Of a stretch of DNA of 33,316 nucleotides, positions 1-7,746 are shown one piece after another. How positions within the stretch are numbered: position 1 is the first letter of the stretch; every line of letters starts with the position of its first letter. The notes beneath the pieces were generated by a model, which saw nothing but the letters and a program-made list of their open reading frames with translations, ran no database searches and was not told the DNA's origin. Made by a program: the position numbers and the translations under genes. This stretch comes from Acidobacteriota bacterium. Lineage in GTDB: Bacteria > Acidobacteriota > Terriglobia > Acidiferrales > UBA7541. Location of the stretch: the NCBI GenBank assembly GCA_003223315.1, contig QHYR01000021.1:1-33316 (forward strand), read 5' to 3'.

Positions 1-232
1 GCTTGTCGCGTCAGAAACCGAAGGCGTCGATATACCACACGCGATGAACTCAGGGGAAAGCGAAATCACAGCGCCTCATAACAACGCGGGGCTGGATGAC
101 CAGATCTCTTCCAGTCGCAGGGGAAGTGTTTTTCTTGACATCCTCTTTTATAGAACGTGATTTTGATTTGTCCCTGGAGAATCGGACCCATGCCTAGCGG
201 GAATGGCAGTTTCACGAAAGACGCTCGACCGA

Positions 233-247
233 TGTTTCACGTGAACA
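233..247. promoter_or_regulatory. parS-like palindrome (possible ParB site)
   Basis: The sequence TGTTTCACGTGAACA matches the widespread parS consensus TGTTTCACGTGAAACA over its first 13 bases, including the CACGTG core. It would be a perfect site if one A in the AAA run were missing from this sequence, and single-base homopolymer losses are evident elsewhere in the window. A related half-like string, GTTTCACGAAAG, lies about 25 bp upstream. No parA or parB gene is in the window, so function is inferred from sequence alone. Confidence 0.35.
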
Positions 248-337
248 TTTTCGGTTCGCGCAGCAGTCTTCGCAGTGAATAGAGTCGCGCTTCGCGAATT
301 GTTTTGCGCGCAAAGACGGGCCTTCCAAGAAAAGTGC

Positions 338-406
338 CCCAGGGCTCCCGCGCCTTCTTTATCTTGTTTATCTAGGCGCTTGCGCGCTGGCGCGGGGCGC
401 CCTGGG
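338..406 (-). terminator. Long imperfect hairpin after the small membrane gene
   Basis: Arms of 17-18 bp (CCCAGGGCTCCCGCGCC and GGCGCGGGGCGCCCTGGG) pair with one bulge around a 34-nt spacer. The structure lies directly downstream of the stop of the minus-strand gene at 417-845. In that direction it is followed by a short T-rich tract (CACTTTTCTT). This fits an intrinsic terminator with an unusually long loop. It could instead be a degenerate repeat element. Confidence 0.4.
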
Positions 407-416
407 CTACAAGCTT

Positions 417-845
417 CTATGGGGTGGCGCGCTCTTTGTAGATGAAGGCGCCGGCGAGCGACGCCAGGATGAGTTCGACGAGACCTACGATCGTAGTGAT
501 CGCCACTAGCCGGGAAGGAAATAGAGCCATTGCCCAGCTCAGTAAGTTTGGAAAAAGGTAGCCGATCACCCAATAAGCGAAGCCGGTCAGTACTGCGGTT
601 CCAGGACCCGCACCGAAGCGAGTTCGCGCAGCCGCATAGAGCCAGATGGCGCTGATCCCCACCAAAAAGCCCCACACGATGAAGATGGGAACTGCGCTCG
701 GCGGCATTTGGCGCCCAAGGTTTTGCATGGCTGCGGCCCAATCCGCCGCCAGGACTCTGCCGTTGGTGACATATTCGAAAATGTTAATGATGATCCCCGC
801 CACGATCCCGCCTGCAATGACGCGGCCCCAATTGATTTTTCCCAT
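417..845 (-). CDS. Small four-helix membrane protein of unknown function
   Basis: A 142-residue hydrophobic protein with about four predicted membrane segments (near residues 8-25, 52-72, 80-105 and 112-135) and almost no soluble part. It has no catalytic motif that I recognise. The start is well supported: AGGAGG lies seven bases before the ATG. It appears to be a single-gene unit, with a long hairpin after its stop and a gene-free stretch in front. Many bacteria carry short uncharacterised integral membrane proteins of this look. I can place it in the inner membrane but cannot assign a role. Confidence 0.8.
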   Translation of the reverse strand: MGKINWGRVIAGGIVAGIIINIFEYVTNGRVLAADWAAAMQNLGRQMPPSAVPIFIVWGFLVGISAIWLYAAARTRFGAGPGTAVLTGFAYWVIGYLFPNLLSWAMALFPSRLVAITTIVGLVELILASLAGAFIYKERATP

Positions 846-1214
846 GGTTTGCCTCCTGTTGACTCAGAATTCCATGGTCGGTCCCGCTTAGACTGGTTAC
901 GTGAGAAAGCCGTTGCCCGCACAACAAGTGTTGGATTGCCGGATGGGCCGAGGCCCGCTGCGAATGGGGAGAGTGTACGACGACCACCCCAACATGCGCA
1001 ATGGGACAAAGAGTGACGATACAGGCGTAAACTCTTTGCTTCTTTGCGGTTCTTTTCCGCCCTACATATCGCTTTGGAACATGTGTCTGGTCGGTTAATT
1101 GACCGGCCCTGACCGGCACGATAGCCTTTGAAAAGTTGCGCCATTTCTCGCGCCCACCGGGTCCAGCTCCGGTTTCAGTCCTGCTCCGCGCAAGCATCTG
1201 CCAAGGAGAGTGGT
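846..1214. other. Gene-free region between divergent genes
   Basis: About 370 bp separate the membrane gene (minus strand) from the TPR gene (plus strand, using the GTG start at 1215). It should contain promoters for both directions. I see no clear -35/-10 pair. The only ordered element is a 14-bp palindrome at 1092-1105, followed by a second GACCGG copy. The ORFs drawn through here (901-1098, 1095-1628) look like shadows. Confidence 0.5.
1092..1105. promoter_or_regulatory. Palindrome CGGTTAATTGACCG, possible operator
   Basis: A 14-bp dyad that is perfect apart from one G:T pair, in the upstream region of the TPR gene. The half-site GACCGG recurs a few bases downstream. A homodimeric repressor or activator site is possible. 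There is no regulator gene beside it, so the assignment is weak. Confidence 0.25.
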
Positions 1215-2474
1215 GTGATTTTCCCCTGTCGAAAACTTGCCTACGGCTCTACTGTAATCATTTTTATTCTGGGCTTGTTCCTCAGCTTGCTTTCGAGCGC
1301 ATTGGGGCAACAGAACGTTTGGGATGAGCTGAACGCGCGCGTCGATTCGCTCTACCGGCAGGGGAGATATGCGGAAGCGGTTCCGGCGGCCCAGAAGCTT
1401 GTGGATTTCGCGGAGGAGAAATTCGGCACCAAGGCTCCCAACGTGGCCTCGAGTCTGAATAAGCTGGCCGTGCTCTACGAAGAAGTGGGAAATTTCACTG
1501 ACGCCGAGCCTCTTTACCGGCGGGCGCTGGAGATTCGCGAGCAGGCGGCCGGGCCAGACAATCCGGAAGTCGCCGCCAGCCTCAATAATCTGGGGGCGCT
1601 TTACGCTGACCAGGGCAAATACGAGCAAGCCCAGGCGATTTACGAACGCGCGCTGGCGATCCGCGAAAAAGCACTTGGCGCGGACAATCCCGATCTGGCC
1701 ACAAGCCTGAACAATCTGGCGGTGCTCTACGATCTGGAAGGGCGAGAGGCCGATGCCTTGCCGCTATATCAGCGCGCGCTGGCCATTCGCGAAAAGGTGT
1801 TGGCTCCCGATCATCCCGAAGTGGCCAAGAGCTTGATGAATCTCGCCGGCCTCTATCGCGACGCGCGGCGCTACGAGGAGGCCGAGCCGCTTTATCGGCG
1901 CCTGCTGGCGATCGATGAAAAAGCGACCGACGAAAATAACGCCGGCGACGAGCAGAGCGAGCTTGCGAGTACGCTCGACGATCTTGGATCCATCTACCTG
2001 GCCGAAGGTAAGTACGCGCAAGCCGAACCGATCTATAAGCGAGCCGCGGCGCTGGCCGACCGGAATTTTTCCAAGGAGCCGCTCGCGGCAACCATCTTCA
2101 GCGACTTTGCGCGGCTGGATGTGGCGGAGGGGCATTACGCCTCGGCCGAGCCGCTGGATATCCGCGCCCTCCGGATCCTGGAAGAAGATTTCGGCTCCAG
2201 CAGCTCGCGACTGGCGCCGATTCTCGGCGGGTTAAGCGAGGTTTTTTACCTGCAGGGACGTTACACGGAAGCCACATCGGCGTTGCAACGTGAGCTGGCG
2301 ATTCAGGAAAAAGTGCTCGGTGCGGACGATCCCGAGCTTGCTTCCATTCTCGACAATTACGCCGCCGTGCTGCTCAAGACCAATCACACCGCGGAAGCAG
2401 CGCAAGCCGAGGCACGCGCCAAAGCTATCCGCGCGAAAGCGACCGCCGCCGCGAGCAGCGATCCGGCCAACTGA
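1215..2474 (+). CDS. Exported kinesin-light-chain-like TPR repeat protein
   Basis: About 420 residues. I choose the GTG at 1215 over the ORF start (TTG at 1128) because AAGGAG sits six bases before it and because it gives a normal signal peptide: basic start, hydrophobic core around VIIFILGLFLSLL, and an SALGQQ-type cleavage region. The rest is a run of roughly eight or nine 42-residue TPR repeats of the TPR_10/TPR_12 type, with recurring A-L-YRRALxIREK and LNNLAxLY cores. Repeats in the last third are more divergent and interrupted by a short acidic linker. Such proteins are scaffolds for protein-protein contacts in the periplasm. No enzyme domain is attached and the partner is unknown. The charged tail has two Ala/Lys-rich helices. 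Confidence 0.88.
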   Translation: MIFPCRKLAYGSTVIIFILGLFLSLLSSALGQQNVWDELNARVDSLYRQGRYAEAVPAAQKLVDFAEEKFGTKAPNVASSLNKLAVLYEEVGNFTDAEPLYRRALEIREQAAGPDNPEVAASLNNLGALYADQGKYEQAQAIYERALAIREKALGADNPDLATSLNNLAVLYDLEGREADALPLYQRALAIREKVLAPDHPEVAKSLMNLAGLYRDARRYEEAEPLYRRLLAIDEKATDENNAGDEQSELASTLDDLGSIYLAEGKYAQAEPIYKRAAALADRNFSKEPLAATIFSDFARLDVAEGHYASAEPLDIRALRILEEDFGSSSSRLAPILGGLSEVFYLQGRYTEATSALQRELAIQEKVLGADDPELASILDNYAAVLLKTNHTAEAAQAEARAKAIRAKATAAASSDPAN

Positions 2475-2549
2475 GCGCATCCCGCGGCACGACTTTTAGC
2501 CCTTCGCTGGGCTTGCCTCGGACAGCGGCAAAGCCCTATATTGTCGAAT

Positions 2550-3464
2550 ATGTTTTGGCGGACTGCATGTTCGTCCGGCCTCCTTTTGATTTCACTCTGG
2601 CTGTATCCTGCGTCGCTTCGTGCTCAAGTAAACCAGCCGCCGTCTCCATGCTCTTCTTCGTCTCCGAAATCGGATAGTGCGCCAGCACAACCTGGGGGTG
2701 ATCATCCTAAGGTCGTCATCGATGAAGTCAGATTCGATGGGCCCATACGTCTGCCGGATTCGGTTGTGAACGCGGCGATCGCGGAGGCCAACGATGCGGA
2801 GTTGGATGCGACTAGTGAGACATGGGCGAATCAATTCGCCGAGGCTGGAATCAGGGCTGCATGGCAGGATCGCGGGTATTTTAAGGTAACGGTAAAGCCG
2901 GGAGAAGTGGAGTCCCTCGGGGGCGATTCGCATGAGCAGCATTTTCGTGTCATCGTTCATATCGACGAGGGCTTGCAATACCATCTCGGCGATTTGACGT
3001 TCGCAGACGCCAAGGCCTTCTCGCCGGGTGAACTGCGAGACGTTATTCCTTTGCGAGAAGGAGAGATCTTCGACATTTCGAAGATCCGGGGCGGCATCGA
3101 AGCGCTGACCAAAACATACGCGGCGATCGGATTCATCGATTTCACGGCGGTTCCGAGAACAGAAATCGACGACAAACTGCAGCGGATTTCGCTTACGCTT
3201 GAACTCGATGAGCAGAAGCAGTACCGCATTGAAGATGTTAATGTGATCGGACTTGATCAAACACTCGAAGGAGTTCTAAGGTCTCAGCTCGTTCCGGGCG
3301 AGGTCTTCAATCCAGCAGTTATCGATGACTTTGTGAAGCAGAATCGATCGTCTTTACCCGTGAACCTGCGCCAGGAGGACTATCTGCAAGCGAAGCGGGA
3401 TACGCGGCTTGGAATCGTCGATCTTTCGTTTGATTTTCGTGGTTGCCGTGAGACAACGCGTTGA
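2550..3464 (+). CDS. Secreted POTRA-repeat protein without a barrel
   Basis: About 305 residues. ATG at 2550 is preferred to the ORF's TTG at 2541; neither has a strong ribosome site. A signal peptide (SSGLLLISLWLYPASLRAQ) is followed by a Ser/Pro-rich linker. After that come two or three POTRA-like units: one around residues 55-140 (VVIDEVRFDG ... RGYFKVTV), one around 145-215 (GLQYHLGDLTFADAKAFS ... LREGEIFDISKI), and a third starting at QYRIEDVNVIGL. These are the periplasmic modules of BamA/TamA/FtsQ-type proteins. The barrel that normally follows is absent: the gene ends about 60 residues into the third unit. It could be a stand-alone POTRA adaptor or a 3'-truncated Omp85-like gene. Confidence 0.75.
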   Translation: MFWRTACSSGLLLISLWLYPASLRAQVNQPPSPCSSSSPKSDSAPAQPGGDHPKVVIDEVRFDGPIRLPDSVVNAAIAEANDAELDATSETWANQFAEAGIRAAWQDRGYFKVTVKPGEVESLGGDSHEQHFRVIVHIDEGLQYHLGDLTFADAKAFSPGELRDVIPLREGEIFDISKIRGGIEALTKTYAAIGFIDFTAVPRTEIDDKLQRISLTLELDEQKQYRIEDVNVIGLDQTLEGVLRSQLVPGEVFNPAVIDDFVKQNRSSLPVNLRQEDYLQAKRDTRLGIVDLSFDFRGCRETTR

Positions 3465-3481
3465 AGGATGGAGGCCAGGTA

Positions 3482-3706
3482 ATGAGGGATCGGGTGGCAC
3501 TGCTGATTATTTCGAGCTTGGTGCTTTGCTGGGGGTTGGGCATGCGCGGCAGGGCCGCGGCGCAGGAGTCTCCGGCGCTGATCGCCAAGACTCCCATAGC
3601 GTTGAAGAACGTCGAAGGACGCATCAATCACTTTTCGCTGACGGTATCGGTTCAGTCCGGCGTGAGCGTAGTCGATGTCGGGACGGTATCCGTCACGGTG
3701 CCGTAA
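3482..3706 (+). CDS. Short secreted protein, possibly a truncated beta-propeller gene
   Basis: A 74-residue ORF starting at ATG 3482 with GGAGG about eight bases before it. It begins with a clear signal peptide (RVALLIISSLVLCWGLG). The following segment, PIALKNVEGRINHFSL, resembles the first strand of YncE-like (YVTN) beta-propeller proteins, which usually continue for about 300 residues. Here the similarity stops after about 20 residues and the frame ends. I therefore suspect either a 5' remnant of such a gene or an unrelated small exported protein. The 55 bp after the stop hold no continuation that I recognise. Confidence 0.45.
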   Translation: MRDRVALLIISSLVLCWGLGMRGRAAAQESPALIAKTPIALKNVEGRINHFSLTVSVQSGVSVVDVGTVSVTVP

Positions 3707-3761
3707 CTTTATTGCGCGGGCGTGCTGGGCCGGAAAAAAACGATCCGCTGAAACTCCGAGA

Positions 3762-4195
3762 CTAATAAGCCATGGCGTTGCGAGTGAAGGGCGGACCCGG
3801 AGCTTTGCCTTCGGCACACGCTTTGAGGCGAAACATCAACTCCCCCAGGTCGTGTTGCAAGAAACAAAATAATCTGTCTCGGCTTTCCAATCGGCTTGGG
3901 CAAATCGCAGCATGGTGCCGCCGTTTTTGGATGTGGTGTCAAATACCAGCCGCGTACCCGTCCATTCCTGGCCGGATTCGCAAAGCCATTCGGCTCTTTG
4001 CGGCGGCGCCAGGCGCGCGGGGGTTAGCCGGTAAACCGTAGCGCGATTGAAAAAACCCAGCTCCACAGTATGCGCGGCCTTATTTTCCGTCACGCCTTCG
4101 CTCCACCATTGAGAAAAACCGTGAGGGGTGGAAACCAGCGTATGAACGCGCTCGGCTGGCGCAGCAATGAGTATGGCATTCCGAATCTGGGGCAA
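3762..4195 (-). CDS. SRPBCC/AHSA1-type ligand-binding protein, frameshifted near its end
   Basis: START-like helix-grip protein of the AHSA1 group, usually about 140 residues. The core NAILIAAPAERVHTLVSTP...WW is typical. I pick the TTG at 4195 because AGGAGG lies four bases before it and the family starts here. The longer ORF start at 4387 would run into the divergent protoglobin gene. The annotated frame stops at 3836 after CNTTWGS. One base further along, the other frame continues GELMFRLKACAEGKAP and ends at 3762, which is the expected C-terminal helix. Restoring one G in a run of five (TGGGGGAG) would repair it. Ligand and role are unknown. Confidence 0.7.
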
Positions 4196-4368
4196 GACGC
4201 CTCCTCGAAGTGGCTCGATTGAGTCGAGACGATACCAGAAATCGTCCGACACCAACACCTGGCGCCGCTCCGCGCGTCGGCCCGGCTGCGCTTCAAAATC
4301 CTCACTGCCACATGCGCCTGAATCCGGCGTATTCTCGTGCATGAATGCGGATGCGGAGGAAGCGACAC

Positions 4369-5010
4369 ATGAATCCGAAACAAGCACGTGAGCCAGAAGC
4401 AGCCAGAAAGATCGCGAACGAGATTCCCGGATATACGTACGGGACTGCCGAAGCAGCCAGATCGCCTGTTTCGCTCGCCGACTTAGAACTTTTGAAAAAG
4501 ACGGTGAATTTCACCGAGGAAGACCAGAGGTATCTGCGCATGGCCGGCGAGGTGCTGGCGAGCCAAACTGAGGAAGTAGTGAAGAAATGGCGGGGCGTCA
4601 TTGCGGCCAATCCACATCTGGCCCAATATTCGCTGGGCCCCGAAGGAAAACCGGACGCGCACTATTCCGCCGACAGCGGACTGCGGTTTCGACAATGGAT
4701 TCTCGATACCTGTTTCCGCAGCTACGACCAGGATTGGCTCAATTATCAGCAGGAGATCGCTCTGCGTCACACCAGTGTGAAAAAGAATACGACCGACCAC
4801 GTGGAATCGGCAGCTTATATTCCGCTGAGGTATGTGATCGCGTTCACCGCAATCATCAATGATGCCATCAAGCCATTTTTAGCGGCTAAGGGGCACTCGC
4901 CGGAGGAGGTCGAGAGAATGCACCGTGCGTGGTGCAAGTCCGTGCAATTGCAGATTGCCTTGTGGAGCCAGCCTTACGCAGACAGCAACGTCGCGCCGGA
5001 TCAGTGGTAA
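4369..5010 (+). CDS. Single-domain protoglobin (heme protein)
   Basis: A 213-residue protein. The start at ATG 4369 is supported by GGAGGAAG seven to eight bases upstream. It has the protoglobin signature IPGYTYGTAEAARSPVS at the N-terminus, the globin helices, and the likely proximal heme His in EIALRHTSVKKN (about residue 134). The C-terminal helix HRAWCKSVQLQIALWSQPY is typical. No methyl-accepting, cyclase or kinase domain is fused, so it is a stand-alone O2/NO/CO-binding globin in the cytoplasm rather than a globin-coupled sensor. It lies divergent to the SRPBCC gene, with about 170 bp for promoters between them, and 60 bp before a c-type cytochrome. Confidence 0.92.
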   Translation: MNPKQAREPEAARKIANEIPGYTYGTAEAARSPVSLADLELLKKTVNFTEEDQRYLRMAGEVLASQTEEVVKKWRGVIAANPHLAQYSLGPEGKPDAHYSADSGLRFRQWILDTCFRSYDQDWLNYQQEIALRHTSVKKNTTDHVESAAYIPLRYVIAFTAIINDAIKPFLAAKGHSPEEVERMHRAWCKSVQLQIALWSQPYADSNVAPDQW

Positions 5011-5070
5011 TCAAGTCTGCGAAATCTCATGTGGGGGCTATAGAACTGTCACCACGGAAAAGAGCGGATT

Positions 5071-5520
5071 ATGCGAGCGATTGTCTTGGCGGCTTTTACT
5101 CTCCTGCTTTTTCTCGGCGCTCGATCTTCCATTATCGTGAGCGGCGCCCAAAACGCCCCGCCCCGCACTGCCGATACTCAAGTCGGCCGGGGACGCTATC
5201 TCGTCGAAGAGGTAGCGAAATGCACGGAGTGCCATACGCCTCGCGATGCGCAGAATCAACTCGATCGTTCGCGCTGGCTTCAGGGCGCCTCGATCTGGAT
5301 CGAGCCGGTGCGCCCCGTCACTAAATGGGCTCAATTTGCGCCGCCGCTCGCGGGGTTGCCCAGTCTTAGCGACGAACAGATGGAGCGCGTCCTGGAAAAA
5401 GGCGAATCGGCGAACGGGAGAGAGATTCAGCCGCCGCTGCACATCTATCACCTGAGTCACAGCGACGCGCAGGCTATCATCGCTTACCTGCGTTCTCTAC
5501 CAAGGGCCACCAGCCACTGA
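5071..5520 (+). CDS. Exported monoheme class I cytochrome c
   Basis: A 149-residue protein with a signal peptide (AIVLAAFTLLLFLGARSS) and one heme-attachment motif, CTECH, at about residues 51-55 in the context GRYLVEEVAKCTECHTPRD. The C-terminal helix SDAQAIIAYLRSLP is the usual end of a class I cytochrome c domain. The arrangement resembles the small cytochromes linked to periplasmic dehydrogenases. No dehydrogenase gene is adjacent, so its electron donor is unknown. It is periplasmic, and the oxidase encoded further along could accept its electrons. It follows the protoglobin gene by 60 bp and may be co-transcribed with it. Confidence 0.88.
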   Translation: MRAIVLAAFTLLLFLGARSSIIVSGAQNAPPRTADTQVGRGRYLVEEVAKCTECHTPRDAQNQLDRSRWLQGASIWIEPVRPVTKWAQFAPPLAGLPSLSDEQMERVLEKGESANGREIQPPLHIYHLSHSDAQAIIAYLRSLPRATSH

Positions 5521-5675
5521 TCTGCTAGAGAATACATTTCCTACGGAAGATTCGCGGGTAGACAAGGTACTCAGCGGTGTGTATTCTTCGGCCTCCGGCA
5601 GGGAAAAGATCGGCTAGTTCAGTGGAAATATCCGAGGTGCTAGGCTTCGTTAGAGCCGAATCCAGGAGGAGCGCA

Positions 5676-6431
5676 ATGGAAATTCACAGCGAGTTTGTAA
5701 CCACCAAGGTGAGCGACGGCACGTCCATGCGGCTATACGTGGCGCACCCGGCCGGTGCGGCGGCTGCACGCGGTTTGCTGGTCATGCAGGAAGCTTTCGG
5801 TATTAACGCGCATATCCGCGACGTTACTGAACGCTTCGCGCGAGAAGGATTTTTGGCTGCAGCACCCGAGCTTTTCCATCGCACCGGCGCTGGATTCGAG
5901 GGCAGGTACGACGATTTTCCCTCGGCTATGGTTCATTTGAAGGAACTGCGCGATCCGAACATGGAAGCTGATTTTCGAGCCGCTTACGATTGGCTGCGCG
6001 CCAATGGTGTTGCCGCAGGCTCTCCCATCGCGGCAGCCGGCTTCTGCATGGGAGGCAGAGCCGCGTTTCTGGCGGCGATCACGCTGCCGCTGGAGTGCGC
6101 GGTTTCTTTTTACGGCGGCGGCATTGCTCCGAATCCGACGAATCCGGGCCTGCTGAATCGCGTAAAGGATTTGAAGGCCCCGGTCCTGCTTTTCTGGGGC
6201 GGGCGGGACCAACACATTCCAGTGGATCAAAGACGTGCGGTGGCGGATGCTTTGAAAAACGCAGGAAAGAATTATGTGAGCGTGGAATTTTCTGAAGCCG
6301 ATCACGGATTTTTCTGCGACGCGCGCCCGAGCTACAGCCCGGTGGCGGCCGCGCAAGCCTGGCCGCTTACTTTGGCGTTCCTCAACACGTACACTGCGGC
6401 TCGAGAGCAGCGTGCCTCGGCGCGGTCGTAG
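5676..6431 (+). CDS. Dienelactone hydrolase family protein
   Basis: A 251-residue alpha/beta hydrolase. The start is ATG 5676, because AGGAGGA lies six bases upstream; the ORF track's start at 5577 adds an unlikely tail. It has the DLH catalytic set: nucleophilic Cys in GFCMGGRAA (about residue 124), Asp in WGGRDQHIP (about 178) and His in EADHGF (about 209), plus the early MQEAFGINAHIRDV segment typical of the family. Characterised relatives open the lactone ring of dienelactone in chlorocatechol breakdown. In genomes without that pathway the substrate is usually unknown, and no catabolic genes are nearby. Cytoplasmic, with no signal peptide. Confidence 0.92.
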   Translation: MEIHSEFVTTKVSDGTSMRLYVAHPAGAAAARGLLVMQEAFGINAHIRDVTERFAREGFLAAAPELFHRTGAGFEGRYDDFPSAMVHLKELRDPNMEADFRAAYDWLRANGVAAGSPIAAAGFCMGGRAAFLAAITLPLECAVSFYGGGIAPNPTNPGLLNRVKDLKAPVLLFWGGRDQHIPVDQRRAVADALKNAGKNYVSVEFSEADHGFFCDARPSYSPVAAAQAWPLTLAFLNTYTAAREQRASARS

Positions 6432-6482
6432 CATTTAACAGAGGTATTGCTGCAGAAGCTTTGCAGCCACTAAGCCACCCGA

Positions 6483-7562
6483 TCACGCTTTAAGCGAATC
6501 GAGTCTGGGCGGCATCTCCAGGAAAGAGCGCGCGACGTGCCACAACTGGTGACGATTTAGCCCGAGCACAAGAGAGTGCGCCATGCCCGGCAAGATCGCA
6601 AACTGCCGGTCCGAATTGACCAGCTTGCGGTAAAAATTGAGGCAGTCCTCGTCAGTGGCGATACCGTCGTATTCGCCACGCGCAACGAGCACCGGCGCGT
6701 GAATTTTTTGCGGGTCGATGACCGGCAGATTAGCGGTCATATCGAGGTATGTGCCGGTGGGAACGCTATCGCCGAAACGCAGTTCCGCGTCCGCGAGCGC
6801 GTCGCCCACGGCGGGATCGGAAGTGCCGCTCTTATCGCGGGTAAAAATGCTGTGGACCATGGCGCGGTCGCGCGGGCGGCGGTTGTGGGTGCGATAGAAC
6901 TCGAGCTGCTTGGCGCGATCGGCAAGCGTTGGCGAACCTTCACCCGTATAAGTGAGAGCGGTAAGGACCAGGCGATTAACGCGCTGGGGCTGTTCCATGG
7001 CGTAAGCGCCAGCGCGAAGCGCGCCCGATGATTCGCCAAAAAAATGATAACGCTGCTGGCCCGTTTCGCGCGCCACCACTTCCACCGCCGCTTTTAGATC
7101 CTCGACGCCATCGGCGATGTTGGAGTTGCCCTCACCGGCTGACGATCTGCCATATCCCGCGAAATCCATGGTCCACACATCGAATCGATACTCGGCGAAC
7201 TTGTTCATCAAAGAGTACTCGCCGTGGCCGGGGACATTAAGATCGAAGCTCGGCCGGGCGGAAATGGATGAGCCGTGTACCAGGAAGAGCACGGGCTCGG
7301 CCACCTCGCGTGAATGCGGCGCATTCAGGCGCTTGCGGAAGAGGTTCAGCTTGAGATGGCCGCGTTGAGCCCAATACTCGTTGCTCCAGATTTTTTTGTC
7401 CGCGGGAGCTGATGGCGCTTCGTCGTCCTTTTGAGTCGTGGCCTTCGGTGCGGCCAGTGAGTTTCGGCTCAGGAGGCTCAGGAAGGTCGAACCCGCGCCA
7501 AAAAAGCCTAAACGGTGCAGAAAAGAACGGCGAGAGGATTCGGAAATGCCGGGCGTCATCAT
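6483..7562 (-). CDS. Exported alpha/beta hydrolase with Tat-like signal
   Basis: A 359-residue protein. The first of two adjacent ATGs is preceded by AGGAGG. Residues 10-38 look like a Tat signal (SSRRSFLHRLGFFGAGS followed by a hydrophobic stretch). The fold signatures are an oxyanion HGSS at about 96, the nucleophile elbow GESSG with Ser178, Asp in GEYDGIA near 299 and His in GMAHSL near 333. The catalytic triad is complete, so an active periplasmic serine hydrolase is likely. Substrate is unknown. Its gene points towards the DLH gene (convergent, 51 bp between stops). Two dyads lie in its upstream region and may control it. Confidence 0.88.
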   Translation of the reverse strand: MMTPGISESSRRSFLHRLGFFGAGSTFLSLLSRNSLAAPKATTQKDDEAPSAPADKKIWSNEYWAQRGHLKLNLFRKRLNAPHSREVAEPVLFLVHGSSISARPSFDLNVPGHGEYSLMNKFAEYRFDVWTMDFAGYGRSSAGEGNSNIADGVEDLKAAVEVVARETGQQRYHFFGESSGALRAGAYAMEQPQRVNRLVLTALTYTGEGSPTLADRAKQLEFYRTHNRRPRDRAMVHSIFTRDKSGTSDPAVGDALADAELRFGDSVPTGTYLDMTANLPVIDPQKIHAPVLVARGEYDGIATDEDCLNFYRKLVNSDRQFAILPGMAHSLVLGLNRHQLWHVARSFLEMPPRLDSLKA

Positions 7563-7614
7563 GTGCCTCCTGACGTGGAAAGGCGGAGGCGGCTCAATTC
7601 CAGAGCAACGTGTG

Positions 7615-7649
7615 AGCTGCCGCAGCTTACGATACTCTCATCCGAGAGT
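7615..7649. promoter_or_regulatory. Two adjacent dyads upstream of the hydrolase gene
   Basis: AGCTGC-C-GCAGCT (7615-7627) and ACTCTC-ATCC-GAGAGT (7634-7649) are both perfect 6-bp inverted repeats, six bases apart. They lie 53-87 bp before the hydrolase start. The second could instead be a hairpin. A GTCACA direct repeat with a 12-bp period sits about 25 bp further upstream (7674-7691). No T-tract follows, so a terminator for the efflux operon is less likely than an operator. Confidence 0.3.
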
Positions 7650-7746
7650 GGATCGCAATACGGAAGCCAGTATGTCACACATTACGTCACAAATTCCGAC
7701 GTGTCCCATCGAGTCATCGGGAAGGGCTCGCGACAGTAACGATGTG

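Larger units (their letters stand above)
1..416. other. Left-edge region without a firm gene
   Basis: No convincing gene is visible here. Frame 2 of the plus strand is open from base 2 to a TGA at 158-160 (53 codons, no start inside that must be used), so it could be the 3' end of a gene lying mostly outside the window, but the peptide resembles nothing I recognise. The minus-strand ORF 148-741 is Arg/His/Ser-rich and overlaps the real gene at 417-845 in another frame, so I treat it as a shadow. The region also holds a parS-like palindrome and a long inverted repeat, listed separately. Confidence 0.4.
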
